Below are positions 11,001 through 26,000 of a stretch of 64,000 nucleotides of DNA, piece after piece. Made by a program: the position numbers and the translations under genes. The stretch is from NCBI GenBank assembly GCA_963971405.1, contig OZ020490.1, positions 16,145,464-16,209,463 of the forward strand. The letters run 5' to 3'. Origin of the DNA: Psococerastis gibbosa (lineage: Eukaryota; Arthropoda; Insecta; Psocodea; Psocidae). The notes beneath the pieces are model-generated. The model did no database searches and had not been told where the DNA came from. It saw only the letters and a list, made by a program, of their open reading frames with translations. The first letter of the stretch is position 1. Each line of letters begins with the position of its first letter.

Positions 11001-14000
11001 CTGAGACATGCTTTGGAGGGCATGTAAAGCAGGGCGTCCCGGGTCTTCCTAGTTGAGTATATGACAGGGGTTATAGCCCATTGACGCAATAAAACAGGCG
11101 AAAGCATGACTTAACCATGTACAGATCCGAATTGGGTTTTACTAACTACAGTTCATCGCTTTTTATGTGTGAAGTGATATGTGAAGTGTTACTTCTGCAA
11201 AAATTCGATTTTTTTATTGCACTAAAAAATTCGTATTTATTTTTTGTTGGTAAAACTGTTGCATCTCTAAAAATTTATTGAAGTAGTAGGAAGCGATAAA
11301 ACAGTTTCAACTTGGCCCCAAATCATGCACAGTTGAAGCAGAAGACAGTTGCAGTTGCCATTTGGTCAGGGCTTAAGGAACATCCAGTGGAGTAGTGCGT
11401 AAAAACTTGTAAGTAAGTTGTAAGTTAACTGTTACATGTTACATTGTTACATTATATGCAAATTTTGGTACAATGAAGCTACAATTTTGGTACAAGAGTT
11501 GCAACGTACATTAGAACATTGACATTTGAACTTTTTTTTGGTAAAGTAAACTCGTTTCAGAAATTATTTGCTCGGAAACATAAGTGAATTTGGTTACAAA
11601 AGTGACAATGTATAAAAGATATAACAGTGCGAAGTACTTTACTTAAAAAAAGTTAAACAAGTGCAAAACTGGGTGAGAAATAAAATAAAATGTGAACCAA
11701 AAACCTTTAAAACGCTCTCCTGAAAAATTACGTTTGTAACACTTCATAAAAAAAAGCGACAAGTTACATTGTACTTACTTCGCGTGTCCAGGGAGCGACT
11801 CGTTTTAATAATTTGTCCAAAATTGAGCAGCTTGGACAGCTTTGTCGCTCGCTTCATGTACTGTATTAAAACAAAATGACATGCCGGCAAGGGGGGGGGG
11901 GGGGTATTCTTAAATTTCAACAAATAGGCTATGTATTGTTGTTGATTGAATGCGTGTCCAGGGAGCGACTCGTTTTAATAATTTGTCCAAAATTGAGCAG
12001 CTTGGGCAGCTTTGTCGCTCGCTTCATGTACTGTATTAAAACAAAATGACATGCCGGCAGGGGGGGGGGGGTATTCTTAAATTTCAACAAACGGGCTATG
12101 TATTGTTGTTGATTGAATGGAGTAAATAGACAAAGACATCGGAGGACATGAAAGCAAGTACTTTCATGGGTCTCATCTATCACTTTTATTGCCAGCCTTT
12201 CCTGACTTTTGTCTCATGTCAATTTAAGAAAAACCTTTCACTGAAGTATTTTTTTTAAAGTGACATAGTGACTCTCGAGCTTGATTTACGATTTAGCTAC
12301 CAGCAGATGTTCTTTATTTTTCTGTAACGGAGCTCTCATTAATTAAAAGTGTCATTCAGAATAAAAGGGCAAAAAATTAACAGTAATCCACTCACAAGCA
12401 TAGTCCCTAAAATCACGAAGCAATTGGAAAAGGGAAAAGTCCCAAAAAGTGATTTCATCTGGAAAAATAAGTGAAGATTTGTAATTAATAAAAAATATGT
12501 ATTGCATCTTTGTTCCTACAATCCTACAACGACAATTCTACAACGACAACTGCACGTACTTTTAATTTGGAATAAAATTTGACATCTACATGTCTACCCA
12601 TAAATAGTTCGAGGGCTAGGTGGTAGCTTGTGTGCTTGTACCTGTGTGAGTCTCTATACGCCATGCGATCGGAGGCGCGTCGTAATTCAACACTGGTAAT
12701 AAACATACAGAGGCGACTGAAGAGGTAAATGGGATACGTTCATTTAATTGTTTGTATACGATTAACCTTTTTTTTAAATAATAATAATAAAAAAATAAAA
12801 TAATAATAAAAAAACGCCCTATTCAATATTTGAGTAGGCTATATATATATGTTATATTTCCATATTGCTGTTACACCCTCTAGAATGCAACCCTTGGGGT
12901 TTTTAGGTGAGGATAAAATGGATTGCGTTTTGTTATTACTGTATGACAATGTTACGGGGTGTATTTTATGTATAATGAATGCATGGTACTGCTGATATTG
13001 TATATCTTTCTTTCTTTCTTTCTATCTTGCTAAGGGCGTATTACTGTAAGTTGCTATATCACTACGTTTTTAAGGTAATACTGCGTTTATTCTAATTTTA
13101 TAATTCCGAGCGTATTCCACAAAAATACTCGTTGTGCAATAATTATACAATACAGTATCGAATACAAGGTAATAATCGTAGGTATACATACACTAGTGAA
13201 GAACCAACAGAATCCGAGCTGATTGGCCGGGGTGAATATGAAAGTGAACTAGCAAGCTACGGAGCCACTGAGGTACAACCTTCGAAGTCTACGCAGCGCC
13301 ACTGAAGATGTCGACCGCAGCTGTTGACGAAACGTTTGTAAGTTCACTTTCCTATCGACCACGGCCCATCCGCCCGGATTCTATTGGTTCTTCATATGAC
13401 TCCTGTCGTGAAAGATTTAGCAGTGACACTATACATACACAAATTTATAATAGTATCTTCTCTTACTTTTCAGAACAAAAAGAAGGTGGTACGCAGCTCA
13501 AGCTTGTGATAACATTCAGTAACCGTATGCAAGCCTTATTTAAACCAATGAGGTAAGCATATATTATGTACATGCAAGGCCGTAGCCAGGATTTTTTTTC
13601 GGGGGGGGGGGGAGGTCAAAAATTTCATTGGATAGTAGTAGTTTTTATTCTTCCTCTCAAAATCCGATACTATTTAGTATCAAGCCATTTAATTTCGGGG
13701 GGAGGGGGGGGGGTTTAACCCCCATGAACCCCCCTCTTGGCTAAGGGGCCTTAAATAAATAAATAAATAAATAAGGACTTTTTATTGTTTCTATTACTAA
13801 GGCAACCTAGCGGAGTTAGGGCTATAAAGCCCTCTCTTACACTCAACTAGGAAAGCCCGGGATCACCCGCTTTACATGCCCTCCGAAGCATGGCCAGAAA
13901 ATGTAGCCAGTGTGGGCCTCGAACCACCAACCTTTCGGGTGAAAGTCAGAGTCCGTACCACTACGCTATATGTCAGGCCTTGTGTACATGCTGTCGATTT

Positions 14001-17000
14001 ATTGGAGAAAAATGTGTACAATAAGAGTTCGTTCGAACCAAGTCAAGTCAAGTGCCAACGGCCATACCAAGTTGAATCCTCCAGAACAGAGCCTGTTCCA
14101 AGCTGCGGCATACTTGGTAGCGTGCACAGCGTTGGCAGGGGAACATGGTGGGACATGATAACGCGCTGAGACTATACCAGTCAGTCTACGTGTGTGGCGA
14201 GTCCTGGTCACCTCCGAATTAATCGTGTGACTTTACCATGTTCCCCAAGTGGTTCGGAATCCACTATAATCAGGAGGTCCACCCTGTCAGTTAACTCCCC
14301 TTCTCGCTGTGGTGAAGGAGTCTGCCGTTAGGGTGTCTCAGGTTAATAAACAGACTCACTCCCCCCCCTTCCCCGCCGCCAGGAATGCAGGGTTGCTTAA
14401 AGCAGAAATGCTGAAAGCGGGCGTTGGAAAACAAACAATAATACGGCAGTAGTAAAAAGCGGAAAATAGTAGTTTTTCGCGCTGTTCATTACAAATTACG
14501 CGGCCAAAATAGTTTTTAGGTTATAATTCATTTGGTTGTTTACAAATGGCAAACTAATGCAGGATCGGGTATCTTGAGATTTTCTTATCAGCTGTTGCAG
14601 ACCTACACCTTTGACCATTTTCAATGAGGGAATAAATGAATGAATTCATACTGTAATGTAGAATGCTGTGGAGGAGAAAATTAGGAAGTTGCTTGTCTGA
14701 TTTAATTTGAGTGACTTCTTAGGCTATTCCTTACAGTAATCTTTTCACATTGCTTGCTTATTTCCTGAAGCTTCCCTGAGTTTTTTCATTTCATTTCTTT
14801 TGAGAAAATTACTTTAATGTCAAGTCCAGGTCGCTACCTATTGGACTACAGATTAGTAAATGCAATAGGCTACCGAATGCCATTTATAATGCTTTACAGC
14901 ACTATCTCCATCAATTTTACAGTGTAAGCGTGTTATGCGAACCCACAACCTTTCGGATGAGAGCGAGAATCCTTACCCCGGCACTGACTCTTTTTTTATC
15001 TACCTCTTTTGACACATCTGTCGACGGATTGAACTTGCAATCTTGAGTGTGAACTAGTGAACTTGACAGTAGCTACAGTGCCAAACATTTCTATCTAGAT
15101 GAATCAGCAACCGCCTAAATCTTTAAAAAAATCGAGGTGACCTCAAATTTCCCCATCAATGAATCTTCTTACATTTATTTAAAAGACAACTGAACACCCC
15201 CTCCTCCCAGGAGCGCAACTTCCCTTTTTGTACAAGGTCAAATTTCACAGGAAATAGAGCCTTTATGTAGTCCTTTGTCGACAGATGTGTTCCTGTACAT
15301 GGCCGTGCCCAGGGGGTGGTCCAAGGGGTCCGGATCCCCCCCCCCCCAAATAAATTTTCTTATGTAAACCTGTATCGTTTTAAGAATTCATTAATACATT
15401 AGATTTAAAAAAAAAATTGGACCCCCCCCCCCCGACATCAATACCTGGGCATGGCCTTGTTCCTGTACATTAGAAGACACTAGAGTAGTAGGATTTGCGG
15501 TCCAGCGGTTGAGACTACGCCATGGTTAGGCGTAGATCGTAGTTTGAATCCCGCCAGTCCAGAAACAATACAAATAATGTCCGAAATCCATGGGGTCGTT
15601 GGCATAGGACAAGGGACCACGATAAGTAGGCCTGGATCCATACAAAGTTGTTAAGAAGAAACAACAATAACAACATGAGTCCAGTTTTTTTTTTTAAATC
15701 CTTTAATTTTTAATAATAATAATTTCTTTATTTTTCCGAACATGTACACATTTTTGCCACAATCAATCAATCAATCAGCCTAAAGGCTGTCGCAGTCTCT
15801 CTTAACCCTAACAAACCCTGCCCCCTTGGTTTGCGCCACTGAGCTGCTAAATACCAACCCTTTACTGCAAATTCTCTTTGTTATGCAAAGGTATGAAATG
15901 AGGCTGAGTATTGCAGCTGGTAAAAGCTAAGTATTTGCATCTGACATGGACGAGCCCCCAAGGCTTCATGTCAATGCACATGATCTGTTGCTAAATTAAC
16001 ACAACATCGAATCAGCTTATTTTAGGTAGCTGCTAACCATCTGCTGTTAGCAGCTACCATCTAATTTGTCAATAAATAAAGGGAAATTCACATGACCTGT
16101 TTTCAATTTTGAGATAGTTATTTAATTGATAAATTCTCATGTTGGTATATATGATTAAGCTCAGGGCCCTGCGGCGTTTTTTTTTTTTGTTTTTTTTGTT
16201 TAATGTAAGGCAACATTAGAAAATGGCGCATTTCTCTGAATAAGGCAGAAGTATCCATTATGTTATTATGTGTTTTCAAGGAAGAGAGCGGGTAAGCGGA
16301 ATATTATTATCCTACAATGAGCGATGCTATAAGTCCAATGTATTTATTAAGGTACTGTACCTTTAGCAGCACGTGATGTGAGTACCCAGTTTTAAATTTT
16401 ATGAGCGGTATTTTGATTTAAAATACATGTAACTACCGCTCTGATTGGCTAATAATAATGACGCACAATGGATGACAGCAGGCTATAGGTACACTGGTAA
16501 GTATTAAATGTTTTTTTGAGAGACCTTTTATGGACCCAGGCCTAATTATAGTGGCCCATAGGTCCCTTGTCCAATACCAACAACCCCGTGGATTTCGGAC
16601 ATTATTTGTATTGGCTCCGTATGCATTTTTGGCCATTGGCAAACTGGTAGACACTCTTGATGTCAACCTACACCGGTTACAAGCGATAATGGACAAGCTT
16701 ACCATTCACACAATGAAACTCGGGGAGGCATGACTTAACCAAGTACAGGTAGGAGTCAAGGGTACATTGGTACACACGTGTATTACGTATAGGAAGTGTC
16801 CCTCTCGCCAATTTTCTTCAGTACATTTTCACCTCCTCTGGCTATTTTCCAAACAGCATACCCCCTTATAATCAACTACCCCTCCCCCTCGAAAACTAAT
16901 TTTAAATTGTTTCCTCCTGCCCCTTATTCGGCTGACTTGTTTTTTCCTCTGTTACCTCTCAAATAATCATCCCTTTATTTCCTTTTTATTTCGAAGGAAA

Positions 17001-20000
17001 TAATAAATTCAAAACAGCGCATCCAATATAAAGTTGGCCATTAAAGTTTTATTTTAGATGCTTCTTTTATAGTCGCCACCCTAACCGAGTTATAATATAT
17101 CGTTAGCTGTAACTACAGCATTATCGCTACCTTCAAATTTAACGTCAAAATGCAAACTTTTACTTCCCTTCCCATAGTTGCATACTTTCCTCGGATTTAA
17201 TGATTGTTACTTCTTGCATACTCTTCTACGGACAATCTTCTTTTTCTTCAAATGCCTCTTCTATTGTAGATCAGCGATCATCATGGCAATCGTAGACACT
17301 TAGATACCATACATCAGACTCCGCAGGGTCAACTGACCTGGGGGCTAGAGAAAAGAGTATCTACAGCAAGTGATGGCGGATGTAGGGGCCAATACATACG
17401 TGGAGCTGAAAAGGGCGTGCCTGGATCAAGGGGAGTGGGGGCGTAGATGCCGCATGTCGCTGCCGACTAGCCAGCCGGCTATAACTTGAAGAAGAAGGAC
17501 GCCCCAAAAGGAAGTCAAGTGTGTAGAGTATCGAATGTACTTAGTCATGATGACTGTACTAGGGAATTGTAATGCAGTGGTTTCCCATTGCCTTCTGCAT
17601 CCTTGTGCCGTTGAGTCCTCATTGAGTTCCTCCGCCTTCGGGGCCATCAGTTTCCCAACCCCAGGACAGAAGAGTGTCCTGCACAGAAAAGACTGCGTTT
17701 TTCGCTTATCCCGGCTCAAACTCAGTCCTCTGCTCAGTCGCCATTACGCGCTCCACATTCACCACGAGAGGGGATTTTCGCGTCTTCGCCTCTGAGACCT
17801 TATGGCATTACTCACAAACTCAGCTACTTTGAAGACATTGCTGTAGGACAATATTTCCATGATAAAAGCTGTGCCAATGGCTATAAACAAGTTGAGGCAT
17901 TTTGTTTAGCCAAAAAAATATATACTCCAGCCTCCATTACTCTCACCTATCTCAATGGCCAAGTCGACAAAATCCGCTCAATGAGGATCAATAAATGAAA
18001 CTAAGTTTTAGGTAAACAAGTCATAGATAAAATTGAATGTGTAAGGGAGAGGAAGTAAGATAGAGAGAAGGGGGGGGGGGGGGAGTTGCTGAAGTTTTAA
18101 CCCATAAGAAAGTCATTGAACCCCGTATTTTGATATGTTTGTCCCAACTCAATTATATGATGGAAAGTTAAGGGAAAACTACCCGCGTAGACTTCAGTCA
18201 CCGTTGCATCACCATTAACATGGTACTTTACTGTTTAGGCGGGGTTTCCACCGACCTCTCATTGCAGAATGCAAAGACATTGACGTGGTAGCAGACATTC
18301 AAGACTTAGGCGGGTATTGCACCGACCTCTCATTGCAGAGTGCAAATAACATTGACGGAAATTTTTGTTTTACTCTATGCCATAGTTAAAATTGATCAAT
18401 GATCATAGAGTAAAATCACAAACAAACAAACTAAAATTAAAAAATGGCGTCATGGAATATGTTAGGTACAAACATTTTAATAGATTTCTATAAAAAGAAA
18501 AATTCAAATCTTCGTCTATGTCATTTGCATTCTGCAATGAGAGGTCGGTTGAATATCCGCCTAAGTCTTGAATGTCTGCTACCACGTCAATGTCTTTGCA
18601 TTCTGCAATGAGAGGTCGGTGGAGCCCCGCCTTATACACCGGATTGGTGTGCAAGTGGAAAATCTGTGCCGATATTGTGCGATGGAGGCCGAAAGTGGAT
18701 GGCACATTCTCGCTGAGTGCCAAATGATCTGGCGGCCTGGCACCCCATACTTGAGCATCTAGGGTGTGCTGTAGCTAGTGACGGCTGGGATCCATTAGTC
18801 CAACCTGCTGCCATAGCGAGATTTGCAGGGAATAGAACTCGACTAGTACGAATGGGGTACCTATAGGCCCAAATTGTGATCTGGGTCCCGACTCCAAGAT
18901 TATACATGCTACTGTTTATGCAAATATTTATTTTTCTACGCTTTTTATAAATCTAAAGCGGTCCATAGACGGTCAATATTATTGTGCAATGTTGGTTGCA
19001 CAATGTTTTGACGGCGGCCCCTAGACGTTCAATATTATTGTACAATATTTTGGTTTGTGCAAAAAGTTGTATCATATATGGAGGCGATATTGAAGGTTGT
19101 GCAATATATGGCACAACTGCGAGCACAGACGTACCACCACATTGTGCAAACAGTCCCCGGCAGAATTTCTTGAAGTCAAGATGTTGAGTGAAAGTGAATT
19201 GTGTTGCGTGATAATTGCTGTGGCCGCAAGTACAAAAAAATAAATAAAAAAATAAAAAGGGCTCGAAGAAAGGTAGAAAATGGGCTTAACAGTGGTTTTT
19301 TTATAATTTATGTATAAATATAATATAATACAAATAAATATATATAAACTCAACAAAAAATTGTTTTTCCGCTTTCTTTTCACCCATGATGAGGCGTAGT
19401 TGCTTGCGACGACTTGTTGACACGACCGCTACTCGAGACCAACTGAGACTTGAACTGACGGGATATTGCGCAATACTGCATACAGATGATGCCATATTTT
19501 CCAGGCTGCACAATATATTTTCAACTCTTCGTCAATCGTACAATATATTGTGCAACCTTTCAATATCGTCTACACACGATCAATTTTATTGTACAACCTG
19601 GGATATTGCGCAATAATATTGCGCGTCTATGGGCCGCTTAAATGTAATTAGGCTACTCTATAATTATTTGACATGTATTTTTTTCATCTTTTTCGCTTAT
19701 TGAGTCTAGGAGTCTGGGCAGGTACGAGTATGTTTCTTTCCCGCATACAGCAAACTCCATGTACATCTCCCATGTCAGAACAGAACAGTTTTTGCTATTT
19801 CCAATAAATTTTCTATAAGTCTGAAACTACTACATTATCCAATAATTAAAACATTGTCCATAATTGTTATGTAAACTAATAATTAATCAATACTACGGAA
19901 CAGTTAATTTAATAGTGTACCGTACCGCCCAGATAAGAGATCCGGAATTTTCTTAAATGACTATATTTATAGCGCCAAAGGCGAAACTGCAAAAAAAATA

Positions 20001-23000
20001 GTTAAAAATATACTATCTATTTAAGTTCATGCCGACTGAAGAGCCTAACAAAAAATAATATTTGTTGCTGCTTGCCTCGCCCTCTAGAAATGGCTCCCCT
20101 CCTTTTTTAAGTCACTCCAAACATTCCCACTTACAAAAATGCATTGGGAATGTGAAATAAAAAAAAACTCAAGTTCGTATATTTGCATTTGAAGTCTTCC
20201 CCAACCATTCCAAACCCCCCTCCCCCCACTCCTCTCGCTAAACGTGATTCACCGCTAACCTGTCCATTTTCATTCTCTGCCACATTTCAGATTTGTTTGT
20301 CTCTTTGGTTATTTTGCCCCTCGATTTCACGTTCACCCCTTTTGGCTTTCTATCAGGTTGACAGGTTCGAAAATGAATATTTTGATTCGAAATTACGATG
20401 TAGACTTTTCAATGCAATTTATTTGCTTTTTTTTGTATTTCGCGCGAGTTTTGTCGCGGGGTTACGTTTACTGTAGCTTAAATAAATCCGGTATACTACA
20501 CATAATTACTTGTACATCGCCACTATTAATTATTGCATTATGAGGCAACCTCTGATTATTGTGCTAGTTTCGTCCAAAGTTTGCATACTTGTATTTGGCA
20601 CGGTATTTAAAATAAAATGGTTAATCGCGTACAAACAAATTGAATGTATCCTATTAACATCTTTAGTCGCCTCACAAAGTAACACAAAAGGAACTTGTGT
20701 GGGGTACGCTACCACCTTGCCACCGAAGTCGATACTTAGCCAACTTATTTAAGGGTAAACCGGAGTCGCCAATATTCAATTTCTATGCAAACTTTAATAT
20801 CTCATGAAATATGGAACGCAGAACAATGAAAAAATGCTGAATGGACAGACAAAAATTTTCTCCTAATTTTGATATATAGTATGTTGCAATCATCAATACC
20901 GATCGGCTATAGTTAGTGAACTCGATACGCAAAAAATAACGGTCACTCAGGATTTCAAGCTGAAGGAGTTCATCAACTGTGGCGAATTGGGGTTAGTTAA
21001 AGCCACATACTATACATCAAAATTAGGAGAAAACATTCTTCTTGCCACTCAGCATTTTTTCATTGTTCTGCGTTCCATATTTCATGAGAAATTGAAGTTT
21101 GAACAGAAAATGGAATATCGGCGACTCCGGTTTGCCCTTAAGCTGCTGGCTCTGCAGGTACTTAAAAAACCTTGGCCACTGCATCTATTCACCCCTTTCT
21201 CGGTCTTCCCAGGATACAGGACTTCTGGATCATTGTTCGACACTTCCTTAAGCACTATATATGGGTTAATTGAAAGAGTGAGCCCAAAAGGAACTCAACC
21301 CCCCGTGAGATTCAAGAATTGCAGTCACTAACAGGATTGGACTGAAGGAGTATCTGATTTAAAATATAATCTAGGCTAGGGTTTATTCGAACCGCCCCAT
21401 GCTTGTGTGTGTGAGTGAGTGAGGGCTTATTTATTATTAAGGAAATAGTAATTCGATTTTAAATGGTACTGTAAATTTTACTACTGTGTTTTTGCTGACC
21501 CCTAGTTGGGTGTAAGAAGTATGGCCCTAACTCCGCGAGAATTCAGCATTATTTGTTTGTTATAATTTAATTCAGGCTATTTAATATTTACTTTCAGTAC
21601 AAAATCAAATGTAATTTAAAGTTAATGTATTTTTCACAACATAGGGTCTATGGAGGGATAAAGCATTTTCTATTGTACTATAAACCCATTATTTTCTGTC
21701 ACTTAAACATTAAATTTGGAATTCATAGCTTCGGTGAGAATTTATATAGGGGGGTATTGGGTTCATAAATTGCTCATTTCGCTTCCTCCTGAGCCTGGGG
21801 AAAGACAAAGGTTGATTTAAGGTAGGAAAGCCAACCTTGATCGAACCCTATCATGAACTATTGCTCCCTGGGGGTCTATAAGGAGAGTCCTGAAGCTGTG
21901 GTAGAATTCTATCAAGTAATCCTATCCGTTTTAAAAGTTAGATATTCCATTTCCATTGCCTCATTTTGCTGACGAAGCTTTTCAGCATATTTTTAAATAA
22001 AGAGCTCATTTGTAAAGTATACAATTTCTGGATTGGTAAGCAGTAATTTGTGGTGCCATGAACTTGAGTAGTTCTGTTGGAAGAAGTTGTTGTTGTTTTC
22101 CAACGCCAGCTTTCAGCATTTCTGTTTAAAGCAACCCTGTCAGCCTGGCGGGGGGAGTGAGTCTGTTTGTTAACTTGAGGCACCCTAAGGGCAGACTCTT
22201 TCACCTCGGGGGAAAGGGGAGTTGACTGACAGGGTGGACCTCCTGATTATAGTGGATTCCGAACCACTTGGGGAACATAGTAAAGTCACACGATTTAAAT
22301 CGGAGGTGACCAGGACTCGACACGCACGTAGACTGACTGGTATAGCCTCTGCGTGTAGTCATGTCCCACCATGTTCCCCTGCCAACGCTGTGCACACTAC
22401 CAAGTTTGCCGCAATTTGAAACAAGCTCTGTTCTCCTGGATTCATCATGGTAAGGCCGTTGGCGTTGTTGGAAGAAGTGGTACAGACTCCGACTTCACCC
22501 GAAAGGTTATTGGTTCGAGTCCCACACTGGCTACATTTTCTGGCCATACTTAGGTGGGCTTGTAAAGCAGGCGGCCCCGGGATTTCCTAGTTGAGTGTAA
22601 GTGTGGGCTTATAGCCCTAATTTATAAGGCAGAGATTTTAAATTTGTTAACCAATGACCACTAGGTATTTTTTACAAAATGAATTGATTTTTCGCTCTGC
22701 AGCCGCAAAGATATGAAAATGGATAGATGGAAAATTCATAAAAAATTCGAACTTTATTATTTATTTACATTTGCTCACCTGTAATATTATTACTCTAAAA
22801 AACACGATAAATTGTTTTAATTGTTTTACATAGATTTTGGGCATGTTAGTAGTAGTAGTATGGTTGGACACAGTCCCAGGCCACGGTGTGGGCCCATAGG
22901 ACAGGGGACCTCCTGATTATAGTGGATTCCGAACCGCTTGGGAAACACAGTGAAGTCACACGATTAGTTCGGAGGTGACCAGGAAAAGTCCTACTATGTT

Positions 23001-26000
23001 TCCCTACCGGCACTGTGCACACTACCAAGTTATCTGCATCTTTGAACCTGCTCTGGTCCGCTGGATTCAACTTGGTAAGGCGGCCGGCGCTTTTGGGCAA
23101 GTTGCTGATAACAATATCCCAAATACATCAGTGGTCATGGGAGAGTATACTCTACTTGTGCTCAGGTATAGAGCCTTATTATGCGTTTGGTTTGTTATAG
23201 ACTGATTTTATTCAATAGTAGTAATTCGGTAGGGTGTATTGTCTACGTTTTGAGAAGTTCGTATTTTTTGTAAATTTTTCATCGGCCCCTTTTCATTTCT
23301 GTACGGCTGCAGAACGATTTAATTTGGTCACAAAGACTCTGTTGTCATTTGTTCACAAGATATTTTGAAATATTTTCTTCTTTTATTGTATACTTTTTAT
23401 ATTAAAATCGTATTTATTTTCTTTTATACTGTAGTAACTTTAATAAAAAAGAAAATGTGTCAGGTTCAGCTTTGAACCAACCGAAGTGGCCTAATTCTAC
23501 CTAATATCTTCATTAAGTTCGTACCGCATTAAATATACCCGTAGTTTCAAAATTCCTCAGAAATATTGCAAGGCCAGCGCCACACACAGCCATGTGTGAG
23601 CGACTGGATCCTATACTACAAGGTTTCGCCTACCTTAGAAAACTCCCGATTGAACTGGGAGCGGCGAGAAATGCTTCTAACTTCCCGAAATTGCTTAGAA
23701 ACCATCTCTTGGAGAAAGCTTTCTACACTGTCACTGAAGCACTAGCACAATGACAATGACAGAACTACTTGATTTTGACGATACTATGACGATTTTATTT
23801 TATTGCTTTCCAATTTATACGTAGTATAAGAAAAGCTGTGTGACGGTCGAAATTTTCGATTTCGAGGTTTCAACGGATTTACACGTTTTAAGGTCCCAGG
23901 AACACAAAAAAGTGTTTTTTACGAAATGTCTGTCTGTGTGTCTGTCTGTCTGTGCGTCGATTTCCGGGCAAACTATTCGGTCGATTTTGATGAAATTCGG
24001 CATGTAGGTTCACAAAAATCATGCCTCGGAAAAAATCTTTTTATTTGAGGCTAACTTAATTTGGGGGGGGTTTTATTTTCAAAAAACTCCAAAAAAACGT
24101 CTAAAAAAATTATTTCTCAAAAACGGCTCCAATGATTTCTTTTAAATTCACATATATTGTAGTCGATATAAATGTTAACGAAATGCGGGGGGTCGCTTGC
24201 CCCTTGATATGTTGCTTCTGGGGGTAAAAAAATAAAAATAACTAAATTTTAATGAAAAATGACTAAAAAATAAGTTTTCTGTGAAATCTTTCTATCGATG
24301 ATTTCTACCTTCAGGTATGTTTTAGGTGTTAAATTGAGTAACGAAACCGGACAGGTTGCTTCCCAGAAAAGTATTTGGTTTTGTAAAGAAAAATGATAGA
24401 AAATTCACGCTCAAATGCATTGCGTGCCCTGCCAGTATTGCTGTGTGGTAATGTGTTGGTCTGACCTATCTAAAATTTACCTCACCTCCAGTGACGTCAG
24501 GTGGACAACCTCCCCCCCCTCCCCCCCCTCGAGATATCGGAAATTTAACCATAGGAAAATTATTTACCATGAAATTACTCATTTTCTTTATCTACTAATT
24601 TTGATAAATTGGAAAGGATGTTCGAGTAAACTCGGACCGGTTCTACTTTACATGTATTGTATAATTTAAAGGAAATATATATTGTATTGTATTGTAAGTC
24701 CATACTTCCCTATATTGCAGACTATAATATATATATAACATAGTGGAATACACTGTAGCCCATTCTGGAGTTAAAGAAAAATTATCATGGCACAAGATAT
24801 TTTTTTCACAACTTTTCTATTGTATGGACGTATAGCCAATCTTAATTATATAGCCTGCTGACATAAATTTATACTATATACAGTATGTATATACTCGTAT
24901 ATCCATATATGATTTGACGACTGTTTTAACTGTTTGGTCAAGACATGTAGAGTAGTGGTATACGGACTCTGACTTTCACCTGAAAGGTTGTTGGTTCGAG
25001 TCCTGCACTTCCTACATTTTCTGGCCATACTTCGGAGGGCATGTAAAGCTGGCGGTCCCGGGCCTTCCTAGTTGAGTGTAATAAGAGATATACTGTATAT
25101 ACTCGTATAATATATAGGACATATATATAAATATACTTAAATAAGAAAGAATGTAATAGCTTACAACTTCCAGTCCTTTTACTTTATCACTTTAAGAAAT
25201 AAAAAGAAATGGAATAGTATGTGGTCAAATGGTCAAACGTAAAAAGCTCTTTTAAGCTAGACTTCTGGAACACGCTATTCCCCCGGATAATAATCCCCCA
25301 GGTGTGGGAGAAGACTTATGGCGGGGATATCATCAATATCCTGTGAGATTATACGTTATCTCCCCACACTTATGGCAATCTGCCAGGATCAAGAGTGGAA
25401 AACCGTTCGAGAAAATTCTGCCCCCACATTTTCCTTTTCGAATTTTTATTACCGCTCCATTGGTTCTTTATTGTCACATTTCGTGGCTGGTTAGTTCCAT
25501 ATGCTAGGCTTAATTTGACTTTCCCATGTTGTTCTTTGAAGTGACACAGGCTAAGATGGACTAAACAGGTTAATGAGTCAATTTATGTTTTTTTTTTGTT
25601 TTGTTTTTTTAGTAGGTTTTTGTTTTTTGTTTTAAAAAAATATATTACCATACAAACCATTCAATGAATGTATCATAATAACCTCTTCAGTCGCCTGAGG
25701 CGAGGAAAAAATTGATAAATGGGCTCAAATTAGTGAAGTTTTACTAATACTCTACCCTGAAGAAAGGGGGGCCGGGGGTCTCCCCCGGAGAACAAAAATT
25801 GATGAATAGGCCCAAATTAGTGAGGTTTTACGCATATTATACCCTGGTGAAAGGGGGGCCCGGGGGTCTCCCCCGGAGAAAAAAATTGCTAAATGGGCTG
25901 AAATTAGTGAGGTTTTACAAATATTCTACCCTGGAGAAAGGGTCTCCCCTGAAGAACAAAAATTGATGAATAGGCCCAAATTAGGGAGGTTTTACGCACT

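Noticed and set aside
24945..25015. Possible tRNA gene
   Set aside because: A good B-box and anticodon-like arm, but no pairing acceptor stem, and the same block is repeated in family B; it is a SINE-type relic.
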